DNA of 12,798 bases, taken from assembly GCA_964645825.1 (NCBI GenBank), contig CAZXZY010000022.1:1-12798 (forward strand), read 5' to 3'. Of this stretch, positions 6,441 to 11,978 are shown piece after piece. The notes beneath the pieces were generated by a model, which worked only from the letters and a program-made list of their open reading frames with translations, was not told the origin of the DNA and searched no databases. Numbering within the stretch: the stretch's first letter is position 1; each line of letters starts with the position of its first letter. Made by a program: the position numbers and the translations under genes. The stretch comes from JABIAL01 sp964645825. GTDB lineage: Bacteria > Patescibacteriota > Patescibacteriia > UBA1558 > GWA2-36-10.

Positions 6441-6905
6441 TTAGGCAAAGTGAGCGAAAGCTCTATTGGCTTCAGCCATTCTTTGCACGTCTTCACGTTT
6501 CTTCATTGCTTCACCTTCTCCGTTGGCGGCAGACATTAATTCGTCTCCTAATTTTTTACTCATAGCCATGCCTTTTTTAGAACGGGCAGCGGCTAATAAC
6601 CAACGATGAGCTAATGTTAATTTTCTTTCACCAGTAACTACAATCGGTACTTGATAGTTTGCACCACCAATACGTTTACCTTTCACTTCTAAGTTTGGTG
6701 AAATATTACGGATAGCAGTATCATAAACATCAACTGGATCCTTTTTTGCTTTTTCGGAAATATATTCAAAAGCATCATAAACAATGCCTTGAGCAATAGT
6801 CTTTTTACCACCTTGCATGATTTTGTTAATCAACTTAGCAACATCAGTTCTACTGAACTTTGGATCTGCTTTAATTTTTCTTTTTGGAGCTTGTTTACCT
6901 CTCAT
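6441..6905 (-). CDS. rpsG: 30S ribosomal protein S7
   Basis: S7 nucleates assembly of the 30S head by binding the 3' domain of 16S rRNA, and it lines the E site. 154 residues, within the normal range. Recognisable family stretches: MRGKQAPKRK start, SRTDVAKLINKIMQGGKKTIAQ, GGANYQVPIVV, LAHRWLLAAAR and the C-terminal REDVQRMAEANRAFAH. It starts 12 bases after the rpsL stop and has no clear Shine-Dalgarno, so it may depend on translational coupling. Second gene of the str operon. In other bacteria S7 represses its own operon; no such site was identified here. Confidence 0.97.
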   Translation of the reverse strand: MRGKQAPKRKIKADPKFSRTDVAKLINKIMQGGKKTIAQGIVYDAFEYISEKAKKDPVDVYDTAIRNISPNLEVKGKRIGGANYQVPIVVTGERKLTLAHRWLLAAARSKKGMAMSKKLGDELMSAANGEGEAMKKREDVQRMAEANRAFAHFA

Positions 6906-6917
6906 ATTTTAATATCT

Positions 6918-7337
6918 TTATTTCTTTTCTTTCTTAGTTCCATATAATGAACGCCCTTGCTTACGACCTTCAACACCTTGAGTATCATAGACACCACGTA
7001 CTACATGATAACGTACGCCAGGTAAATCTCTTACACGACCACCACGTACCAAAACGATACTATGTTCTTGTAAATTATGACCCTCACCAGGAATGTAAGC
7101 TGTAACTTCCATACCATTGGAAAGTCTAACCCTAGCAATTTTACGTAAAGCAGAGTTAGGTTTTTTTGGAGTAACAGTCGTTACTTTCAAACATACACCA
7201 CGTTTAAAAGGAGCGCCGACAAAATGCTCTTTTTTGGTACGTTTCAAACTATTCAAAGTCACTCGCAAAGCTGGAGTTTTAGCTTTAGTGCGAGCGGTTT
7301 TTCTAGGTTTTTTCAATAATTGATTGACTGTAGGCAT
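6918..7337 (-). CDS. rpsL: 30S ribosomal protein S12
   Basis: S12 sits at the decoding centre of the 30S subunit and affects accuracy and streptomycin binding. 139 residues from MPTVNQLLKKPRK. The family motifs TPKKPNSALRK, PGEGHNLQEHS and GGRVRDLPGVRYHVVRG are present. There is an insertion of about 13 residues (LNSLKRTKKEHFVGAPF) of the kind seen in Gram-positive S12. The lysine matching E. coli Lys43 is kept (TPKKPNS), but the lysine matching Lys88 is arginine (GRVRDLPG). The open frame extends to 7385; MPTVNQLL is the family start, so 7337 is chosen. First gene of the str operon, with a leader of about 60 nt. Confidence 0.98.
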   Translation of the reverse strand: MPTVNQLLKKPRKTARTKAKTPALRVTLNSLKRTKKEHFVGAPFKRGVCLKVTTVTPKKPNSALRKIARVRLSNGMEVTAYIPGEGHNLQEHSIVLVRGGRVRDLPGVRYHVVRGVYDTQGVEGRKQGRSLYGTKKEKK

Positions 7338-7403
7338 AAATAATGTCTGTTTGTTTAAAAAAATTAAATTTAAAGCAATTAACATGCTTCAAAAGTCCTC
7401 AAT

Positions 7404-7432
7404 AAAATAGCATAAAAAAATATGAAAGTCAA
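7404..7432 (-). promoter_or_regulatory. str operon promoter (rpsL)
   Basis: Minus strand: TTGACT (7427-7432), 17 bp, TATTTT (7404-7409) with TGC upstream (extended -10). It should drive rpsL-rpsG-fusA, and lies about 30 bp after the U-tract of the RNA at 7464-7855. Confidence 0.75.
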
Positions 7433-7463
7433 CCCTGAAGAGAGTTAAATTGGCTAAAATGAA

Positions 7464-7526
7464 TAAAAAAAGAAGCCTCGACCCACTTTGATGAACTCTC
7501 AAGGAGCTAACAAAAGGGGCCGAGGC
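7464..7526 (-). terminator. Terminator of the 390-nt RNA
   Basis: Minus strand: GCCTCGGCCC (7517-7526) pairs with GGGTCGAGGC (7475-7484), ten base pairs including one G-U, around a 32-nt loop that can form a small inner CUC/GAG stem. A run of seven or more U follows. Confidence 0.8.
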
Positions 7527-7855
7527 GTGTTGGCAGTCACACAGCGATCATCGACAGCGTTCGGAAAATGCTCCGAAACCGGCACGAGACACGGGGCTTA
7601 TCGATTTTGGATCGACTGAGGGACTGCGAGCGAGTCGCTTCGTCATCACATCTACAATAACGATGCGGAGCTGCAATCCAAGCAGGGTTTTCCACAGTTA
7701 GACCATGAAAAGGTTTCCTCCTGGACACTAGGCTACGATGAGCGAAGCGAGACTCCTTCCCATTGCACTTGGGCGTTGCGCAGTTAGGAAGGGTAAGATA
7801 TTTAGCAGAAACGAGAGTTTCTATCGGTGATTCTGCTCGAATCAAAGAACGAGTT
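7464..7855 (-). ncRNA. Candidate structured RNA of about 390 nt, class unknown
   Basis: An independent transcription unit without a credible protein. It has a strong promoter (7860-7887) and a strong terminator (7464-7526), is clearly richer in G and C than its neighbours, and is dense in hairpins. Stems seen (plus coordinates): 7836-7839/7850-7853; AGAAAC/GTTTCT 7807-7822; AGCAGAA/TTCTGCT 7804-7810 with 7831-7837, which excludes the previous one; CCTTCC/GGAAGG 7755-7760 with 7787-7792; CTGC/GCAG 7671-7685; CATC/GATG 7644-7665; TCGAT/ATCGA 7601-7615; TTCGGA/TCCGAA 7560-7577. I could not fit it to RNase P RNA, tmRNA or SRP RNA (key motifs absent). It is probably a divergent housekeeping RNA or a new class. 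A 102-residue open frame inside it (7537-7845) looks fortuitous. Confidence 0.6.
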
Positions 7856-7859
7856 TTCT

Positions 7860-7887
7860 ATTATACACTGTTGTCAATACTTGTCAA
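7860..7887 (-). promoter_or_regulatory. Promoter of the 390-nt RNA
   Basis: Minus strand: TTGACA (7882-7887), 16 bp, TATAAT (7860-7865); both hexamers match the consensus. A second TTGACA lies at 7872-7877, so TTGTCAA (plus strand) is repeated 10 bp apart, one helical turn. This could be an operator or just a spare -35. Confidence 0.8.
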
Positions 7888-7892
7888 GAGCA

Positions 7893-7935
7893 AATAAAAA
7901 CCCCCCTGTTCGCTCATCGCTACTAAGGGAGATTT
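7893..7935 (-). terminator. Terminator of the 210-nt RNA
   Basis: Minus strand: AAATCTCCCT (7926-7935) pairs with AGGGGGGTTT (7898-7907), ten base pairs with two G-U, followed by TTTATTTG. The next promoter's -35 begins six bases further on. Confidence 0.75.
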
Positions 7936-8101
7936 GTTTAAGCGGTGGTCCGCCATATGGTAGAGTCACGTTGCTCAATCTTCTTGCTCTTCGCTTCAAT
8001 GGCAGGTAAGACACTCATAATACAAAAAGATGACAATACCGTCCTCAGCTACAACGCAAATCATTGCCTCGGCTCACAAGATGACTCTCAAAGTACTTAA
8101 T
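7893..8101 (-). ncRNA. Candidate structured RNA of about 210 nt, class unknown
   Basis: A second independent unit without a protein, bounded by a promoter at 8108-8136 and a terminator at 7893-7935. A long-range stem AGAGUCA/UGACUCU (8082-8088 with 7962-7968) brings the two ends together, with further pairing toward the inside (AAGA 8078-8081 with TCTT 7979-7982). A short GCGG/CCGC hairpin lies at 7942-7953, next to the palindrome CCATATGG (7953-7960). The overall shape would be a rod with internal loops, like 6S or SRP RNA, but the SRP GGAA-loop motif is not seen. The small open frame at 7827-8009 on the other strand spans both RNA units and is not credible. Confidence 0.5.
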
Positions 8102-8107
8102 ATGTGT

Positions 8108-8136
8108 ATTCTATAGGAAAAATTCAACTATGTAAA
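8108..8136 (-). promoter_or_regulatory. Promoter of the 210-nt RNA
   Basis: Minus strand: TTTACA (8131-8136), 17 bp, TAGAAT (8108-8113), each one mismatch from consensus. It lies in the 3' end of the site-2 protease gene, and the -10 contains that gene's stop codon. Confidence 0.65.
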
Positions 8137-8740
8137 CAAAGAAGCCAAAAATACGTCCGAATATGTTTATTCCTAAGAAATTATCAGCAATTAATAAAAA
8201 TAACAACACCCAAGGACCATTCACGGCTAACTGACGCTTGAAATTATCAAAACGTGATGGTAATACGGAAAACAATACCTTAGAGCCATCTAATGGTGGA
8301 ATTGGAATTAGGTTAAAAACACCTAAAACCATGTTTATCATAATCAGATATATCAAGAAAGTCAGCATCATATTATCAGCTGGTAAAAAAACAACAGCCA
8401 ATTTAAATACTAAAATAAACAAAATAACACTAGCAAAATTAGACACTGGTCCTGCCAAAGCTACTATTAGCTCTCCCCAACGTTTATTTTTGAGATTAAA
8501 AACATTGACTGGCACTGGCCGACCCCAACCAAATCCAGCCAACAGCAACATTATAGTACCAAACATATCTAGATGAGATAGTGGATTTAAGGTTAAACGA
8601 CCACTAAATTTAGCCGTATTATCCCCTAAAGCGGTAGCTGCTGCTGCATGAGAAAACTCATGAATAGTCAACGCGTAGATAATGCCCAACATCACTACCA
8701 GAAACATGATCGGGCTTTCAAATAAGACACTTAATAGCAT
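8111..8740 (-). CDS. Site-2 protease family (M50) membrane metalloprotease
   Basis: An integral membrane protein of 209 residues, the short form of the family, with about five to six hydrophobic segments. The zinc site is visible: HEFSHA (His27, Glu28, His31) in the first long helix and the second motif NLIPIPPLDG (143-152) with Asp151 as third ligand. The conserved GRLTLNPLSHLDMFG (47-61), GWGRPVPVN (71-79) and GPVSN (97-101) follow the rhomboid-like YwhC/FpvI-type branch that lacks PDZ and CBS domains. Such enzymes cut membrane-embedded substrates; the substrate here is unknown. The gene is divergent from rpmB with 75 bp between. There is no clear Shine-Dalgarno, and only weak promoter candidates. 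MLLSVL at 8740 is the first Met of the frame. Confidence 0.93.
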   Translation of the reverse strand: MLLSVLFESPIMFLVVMLGIIYALTIHEFSHAAAATALGDNTAKFSGRLTLNPLSHLDMFGTIMLLLAGFGWGRPVPVNVFNLKNKRWGELIVALAGPVSNFASVILFILVFKLAVVFLPADNMMLTFLIYLIMINMVLGVFNLIPIPPLDGSKVLFSVLPSRFDNFKRQLAVNGPWVLLFLLIADNFLGINIFGRIFGFFVYIVEFFL

Positions 8741-8763
8741 TCTTTACAAAATTTAATATTTAT

Positions 8764-8791
8764 GTTAAAGTGGGTTACACGTAATTATAAC
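8764..8791 (+). promoter_or_regulatory. Possible rpmB promoter
   Basis: A -10 TATAAC at 8786-8791 with a poor -35 (GTTAAA, 8764-8769) at 16 bp. Placed here because rpmB needs a promoter in this 75-bp gap. Confidence 0.35.
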
Positions 8792-8815
8792 TTAATTTAA
8801 GCGAAAAGCAAAACT

Positions 8816-8998
8816 ATGGCTAAAGTATGTGAAATCTGCGACCGTAGAGCAGTAACTGGTAACTCTCGTAGTCACTCAAACATTGCTAGTAAGAGAACTA
8901 TGGGTATCAATTTGCAGAGTAAAAAGGTTGATGGCAAACGTATGACCATCTGTACTTCCTGTTTGAAGACTTTAAATAAAAAGAAAATTCAAGCTTAA
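8816..8998 (+). CDS. rpmB: 50S ribosomal protein L28, zinc-binding type
   Basis: A small large-subunit protein that binds 23S rRNA. 60 residues, a normal size. Starts MAKVCEICDRRAVTGNSRSHSNIASKRT, typical of L28. It has two CxxC pairs (Cys5, Cys8 and Cys46, Cys49) that should hold a structural zinc, so it is the zinc-containing form. It ends KTLNKKKIQA. No Shine-Dalgarno is obvious. It is a lone plus-strand gene between the protease and purA, ended by the strong hairpin at 9009-9040, and not joined to rpmG as in many other bacteria. Confidence 0.97.
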   Translation: MAKVCEICDRRAVTGNSRSHSNIASKRTMGINLQSKKVDGKRMTICTSCLKTLNKKKIQA

Positions 8999-9008
8999 TT
9001 TTAGATAT

Positions 9009-9040
9009 AAAACGGCCCCCGCATTGCGGGGGCCGTTTTT
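9009..9040 (+). terminator. Bidirectional terminator between rpmB and purA
   Basis: A perfect 14-bp stem, AAAACGGCCCCCGC (9009-9022) with GCGGGGGCCGTTTT (9026-9039), and a 3-base ATT loop. U-runs follow on both strands (better on the plus strand), so it can also end purA, whose stop is seven bases away. Confidence 0.95.
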
Positions 9041-9046
9041 GTTTGT

Positions 9047-10531
9047 TTATAATTTGAAAATAGTCTGTCCTCTATCTGGGCCAACAGATACTACATCTAT
9101 CTTTCCGCTAGTATAATCTTCTATAAAATTTATAATTTTTTTAACTTGTTCTGGTAGCTGATCATAATCCTCAAGCTGACTAATATCTGATTTCCATCCA
9201 TCAAACTCTTGATAAATCGGCTGACAATCATAAAGAATTTCTGAAAAGCGCGGGAAAAAATCAATTTCATCGCCAGGAGATAATTTTTGACCAGCATAAA
9301 ATATCTCTGGACCAGTATATTTATATTTCACAGCTAATTTTATTTTGGCTAGCCTAGATAGCACATCTACTTTAGTCAAAGTTAAGTTTGGGCCATTAAA
9401 TTGCATAGCATACTTCAAAGCTACCAAGTCTAACCAGCCAGTCCGCCTAGTACGTCCTGTAGTAGCTCCATACTCGCCTCCTAACAAACGAATGCCCACT
9501 CCCCGTTCAAACCCATCCTCTGCCACTAAAAGCTTATCTAGTTGACCGGCGTATTGCTTCGCCTCCTCATCTTTAGTGTGATTACTATCACAATACTCCT
9601 CACTTTGCTTGCCTCCTAATTCAGTTGGAAAGGGACCATTGCCAACTCTAGTCATATAAAAAGCCTTAGTAATACCAAAAACATAATCAACTTGATCATC
9701 TCTCAAGCCGCAACCTTTAGCAAGTCCGGCAATTGCACAATCTGACGAAGTTTGAAATTTAGTCGTCCCATAATCAATGCTTAATAATAAGCCCTGTGCT
9801 CCTTCTAATAAAATATTCTTTTTTTCTTGTTTAGCTTTAGTAACAAAATTTTCAAGATCAATAATATAATCTCGCAAGCGATCAGCATATTCACCGGTGT
9901 ACTTATCCACAATAGCGTCTATATTTAAGATGTTTTCTTCATCAAAATAAATACCATTTTCTAAATGCGGATGATTCAAAATTTCTTTAGCTTGAGCTAC
10001 GTCTATTTTATTTAAAGTAGATTTCTTTATTTCTAAAAATTTTATTAACTTATCTCTAAAAACCTCTTTATTAAAAATATCGTTAACAAACAAAGAATGT
10101 CGAGCTGTAAAATCTGTATACAGCGGACCAATGCCACGACCAGTTGTACCAATTTTTTGTTTTTTATCACTAACTCTGTCTATTAATAAATGATAAGGCA
10201 ACATTAATGGAGCCTGATGACTAATTTTTAAATTTTTAATATTAATATTGGCTCCGGCTAATATGTCTAATTCTTCTATTACCACTCGTGGGTCAAAGGC
10301 TACTCCTCTACCTAAAACATTAATTTTGTTATCTTGATCATGTAAAATACCAGACGGAATCAAATGAAAAATATTTTGAATGCCATCTACAACTATCGTG
10401 TGCCCAGCATTTGCACCACCCGTGCCACGAATAATAATGTCTGCCCAGTTAGATAATAAATCAACTAATTTTCCTTTGCCAGTATCCCCCCATTGATTAC
10501 AAGCTACTGCTACTACTTGCTTGTCAGTCAT
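9047..10531 (-). CDS. purA: Adenylosuccinate synthetase
   Basis: Joins IMP and aspartate using GTP to make adenylosuccinate, the first committed step to AMP. 494 residues from MTDKQVVAVACNQWGD, longer than the usual 430. Motifs: NQWGDTGKGK (the catalytic Asp is kept; the usual Glu after it is Thr), GGANAGHT (His of the active site), IGTTGRGIGP, LEGAQGLLLSIDYGT, TRVGNGPFPTEL, GATTGRTRRTGWLD, LTKVDVL and the C-terminal GPDRGQT. An insertion of about 25 residues follows FPTEL (about 322-350). It is not PurZ, where the catalytic Asp is replaced by Ser. The frame is open to 10615; 10531 gives the family-like N-terminus, with 10558 as alternative. It follows a large terminator-like hairpin, so expression depends on read-through or an internal start. 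The other genes of AMP synthesis are not in the window. Confidence 0.95.
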   Translation of the reverse strand: MTDKQVVAVACNQWGDTGKGKLVDLLSNWADIIIRGTGGANAGHTIVVDGIQNIFHLIPSGILHDQDNKINVLGRGVAFDPRVVIEELDILAGANINIKNLKISHQAPLMLPYHLLIDRVSDKKQKIGTTGRGIGPLYTDFTARHSLFVNDIFNKEVFRDKLIKFLEIKKSTLNKIDVAQAKEILNHPHLENGIYFDEENILNIDAIVDKYTGEYADRLRDYIIDLENFVTKAKQEKKNILLEGAQGLLLSIDYGTTKFQTSSDCAIAGLAKGCGLRDDQVDYVFGITKAFYMTRVGNGPFPTELGGKQSEEYCDSNHTKDEEAKQYAGQLDKLLVAEDGFERGVGIRLLGGEYGATTGRTRRTGWLDLVALKYAMQFNGPNLTLTKVDVLSRLAKIKLAVKYKYTGPEIFYAGQKLSPGDEIDFFPRFSEILYDCQPIYQEFDGWKSDISQLEDYDQLPEQVKKIINFIEDYTSGKIDVVSVGPDRGQTIFKL

Positions 10532-10570
10532 GAATTTCTCAAAATTTTCTTTGCGCATGATGATGAAATT

Positions 10571-10685
10571 AAAAAAATAAAAAACGCCATCCAACCTTAA
10601 TCGAGTTTGCCTCAAAATATAGACTAATTGTCTATCTCAAAAATGAGGCCTCCACTTGCTCGACAAACTCGATATAGCAGACGGC
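10571..10685 (-). promoter_or_regulatory. Large terminator-like hairpin ahead of purA (candidate attenuator)
   Basis: On the minus strand four nested stems: GCCGUC/GAUGGC (10680-10685 with 10586-10591), AUCGAG-type 10-bp stem (10664-10673 with 10600-10609, perfect), GCCUCA/UGAGGC (10644-10649 with 10609-10614) and AUAGAC/GUCUAU (10630-10635 with 10619-10624; 5-nt loop). A long U-tract (TTTTTTATTTTTTT) follows. It ends 12 to 40 bases before the purA start, with no room for another promoter after it. A weak promoter inside the stem (TTGAGA 10635-10640, 15 bp, TATTTT 10614-10619) would make a transcript lacking one arm and so escape termination. It could be the end of the small RNA, a purA attenuator, or both. 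Confidence 0.6.
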
Positions 10686-10689
10686 AGTA

Positions 10690-10829
10690 ATTAGTTCCCT
10701 GTTTTGAACAATGCTAACCCCTGTCTATCAGGTGGGTCTCCGCAACTTGAAACCACAGCTTCAAGCGATATAGGAATCCCTTAGCTAGCGATATTGTAGA
10801 GTTTTATGATTGTTCAAATAAAGGAACTA
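10690..10829 (-). ncRNA. ssrS: 6S-like RNA upstream of purA
   Basis: 6S RNA mimics an open promoter and binds RNA polymerase holoenzyme. The expected architecture is seen: a closing stem UAGUUCC/GGAACUA (10823-10829 with 10692-10698), a small internal loop, then a 10-bp stem AUUGUUCAAA/UUUGAACAAU (10703-10712 with 10809-10818). Next a large asymmetric bubble, with a small CCUG/CAGG hairpin on its 3' side (10720-10732), and a terminal hairpin CUUGAA/UUCAAG (10746-10765). The 3' side of the bubble reads GCGGAGACCCACCUG, similar to the E. coli 6S stretch GCGACGACACAUUCACCUUG, also followed by a small hairpin. The predicted transcription start falls at the first base of the closing stem. At about 140 nt it is shorter than the usual 160-200. 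The symbol is tentative. Confidence 0.5.
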
Positions 10830-10834
10830 CTTTA

Positions 10835-10863
10835 AATATAGCAAATAATATCATACAAAACAA
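10835..10863 (-). promoter_or_regulatory. Promoter of the 6S-like RNA
   Basis: Minus strand: TTGTTT (10858-10863), 17 bp, TATATT (10835-10840) with TGC upstream. Start predicted near 10828, at the foot of the closing stem. The -35 lies in the U-tract of the ndk terminator. Confidence 0.7.
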
Positions 10864-10888
10864 GAAAAACCACAAGCTGTGCCTGTGG
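10862..10888 (-). terminator. ndk terminator
   Basis: Minus strand: CCACAGGC (10881-10888) pairs with GCTTGTGG (10870-10877), eight base pairs with one G-U and a 3-nt loop, followed by TTTTTCTTGTTTT. Confidence 0.85.
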
Positions 10889-10919
10889 CTTTTAATTTTT
10901 CTACTTAGATTAGCTAAAA

Positions 10920-11432
10920 CTACTCCTTTTCAACAATAGTATACTTGGTGTGACCTGGCTTATAATCTTGCAGTTCAAAATCCTGAAACCAAGTGTTGAT
11001 CTCTGTAGCAGCTTCTTCGACATTGGCTGAAGCATGAATCAAGTTAAAGACACCAACTTCATTAGCATCGGCATATTTGAAAGATAGGTGGGCATAGTCT
11101 CCACGAATAGTGCCGGGTGCTGCTGATTTTGGCTCCGTTTCACCAACCATTTTTCTAACTACTTCTACCGCTTCTACGCCTTCAATGACAATGGCGACAA
11201 TCGGACCAGAGGTGATCATGTCCACCATCAAATCACGAACATGCTGACCACGACGATCTGCTAAATCCTGAGTGTAATGATTCAAGGCTGTGTCTTTATC
11301 AGACCAAACCAATTTTAAACCTGCAATTTTCAGACCAGTTCTCTCAAAGCGAGTAACAATCTCACCAATCAAGCCACGGTCAATTGCGTCAGGTTTTAAT
11401 AAAACTAAGCTTCTCTCTAATGTTTGTGACAT
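10920..11432 (-). CDS. ndk: Nucleoside diphosphate kinase
   Basis: Transfers the terminal phosphate between nucleoside tri- and diphosphates through a phosphohistidine. 170 residues, longer than the usual 140-150. Motifs: RSLVLLKPDAIDRGLIGEI (Lys13), APGTIRGDYA and the active-site NLIHASAN with catalytic His133. The common H-G-S-D after the histidine reads H-A-S-A. An insertion of about eight residues lies between RGDYA and NLIHA, and the tail (about 150-170) is extended. A good Shine-Dalgarno (AAAGGA, 11439-11444 on the minus strand) supports the start. It is monocistronic. Its neighbour purA is also a purine nucleotide enzyme, which may be why they sit together, but the 6S-like RNA separates them. 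Confidence 0.95.
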   Translation of the reverse strand: MSQTLERSLVLLKPDAIDRGLIGEIVTRFERTGLKIAGLKLVWSDKDTALNHYTQDLADRRGQHVRDLMVDMITSGPIVAIVIEGVEAVEVVRKMVGETEPKSAAPGTIRGDYAHLSFKYADANEVGVFNLIHASANVEEAATEINTWFQDFELQDYKPGHTKYTIVEKE

Positions 11433-11475
11433 ATGTTTTCCTTTGGTTAAGGTACTAAGTTTGTTAAAGCATAAA

Positions 11476-11517
11476 CTAGCTTGGGTAAAAGCTAGCTTAT
11501 AAATAATAAATTGTCAA
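11476..11517 (-). promoter_or_regulatory. Weak ndk promoter with overlapping hairpin
   Basis: Minus strand: TTGACA (11512-11517), 17 bp, TAGCTT (11489-11494). A 7-bp inverted repeat AAGCTAG/CTAGCTT (11476-11482 with 11489-11495) overlaps the -10 and start; it may instead be a weak terminator for the response regulator. Confidence 0.4.
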
Positions 11518-11522
11518 TATTA

Positions 11523-11915
11523 CTATTGATTATTAAGTTTTTCTAATTCTTTTTTAACTGTTGCAACTACTTCAGCTGGAGTAACATTGGCCTTTACTAA
11601 ATAGCCAACTGCTCCTAATTCCTTGCCCTTTTGCACGTCTTCGTCTTGACCTAAATTGGTCAACAACATAACTGGTAAATTTTTAGTCTTCTCATCTTCA
11701 CGCATAGATTTCAAAACTGAGAATCCATCCATTTTAGGCATAATAACGTCTAATAAAACAAAATCTGGATTTGTAGTTTTACTTAGATCTAGGCCAGTAG
11801 CACCATCCAAAGCCTTGATAACTTCAAAACCTTCATTTTGAAATTTAACCTCATACATATTAGCTAGCATTTCCTCATCTTCGATAAGAAGTACTTTGAT
11901 TTTTTTATCTTCCAT
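11523..11915 (-). CDS. Single-domain response regulator (receiver only)
   Basis: A 130-residue CheY-like receiver without an output domain. Conserved residues from MEDKKIKVLLIEDEE: acidic pocket Glu12, Asp13, phospho-acceptor Asp56 in FVLLDVIMPKMDG, Thr86 in MLLTN and Lys108 in YLVKAN. All are intact, so it should be phosphorylated by a histidine kinase, which is not in the window. The frame is open to 11954, but the -10 element lies inside that extension, so transcription would start after 11954; the start at 11915 is preferred. There is no Shine-Dalgarno. Such lone receivers act through protein contacts; the partner is unknown. Confidence 0.93.
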   Translation of the reverse strand: MEDKKIKVLLIEDEEMLANMYEVKFQNEGFEVIKALDGATGLDLSKTTNPDFVLLDVIMPKMDGFSVLKSMREDEKTKNLPVMLLTNLGQDEDVQKGKELGAVGYLVKANVTPAEVVATVKKELEKLNNQ

Positions 11916-11942
11916 ATATTTTTCAAATATTAAGTCATCTTC

Positions 11943-11971
11943 ATTATAAGGCAAAAAAGCTTAAAAATCAA
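11943..11971 (-). promoter_or_regulatory. Response regulator promoter
   Basis: Minus strand: TTGATT (11966-11971), 17 bp, TATAAT (11943-11948). It lies immediately after the stop of the upstream gene (11979) and decides the shorter start of the regulator. Confidence 0.8.
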
Positions 11972-11978
11972 GCAAATT

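Noticed and set aside
7338..7385. N-terminal extension of S12 to 7385
   Set aside because: MPTVNQLL is the conserved S12 start; the extension is leader sequence.
7581..7605. Plus-strand stretch CACGAGACACGGGGCTTATCG, recalling the 3' end of RNase P RNA
   Set aside because: The key ACAGAA is missing, the matching 5' GAGGAAAGUCC element is not found, and the promoter and terminator of the unit lie on the other strand. Too little room exists upstream, where rpsL lies.
7537..7845. A 102-residue open frame on the minus strand
   Set aside because: It lies wholly inside the hairpin-rich RNA unit, is rich in Arg, Ser and Cys with no domain-like pattern, and has no ribosome site. It is best explained as chance in a GC-richer RNA gene.
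7464..7855. tmRNA or SRP RNA
   Set aside because: No alanine-tRNA-like ends, no CCA end, no tag frame and no SRP GGAA-loop motif could be found.
10690..10829. Purine riboswitch or T-box before purA
   Set aside because: None of the conserved core sequences of purine riboswitches or the T-box sequence is visible; 6S architecture fits better.
11916..11954. N-terminal extension of the response regulator to 11954
   Set aside because: The -10 TATAAT lies within it, so the mRNA would start downstream of that ATG.
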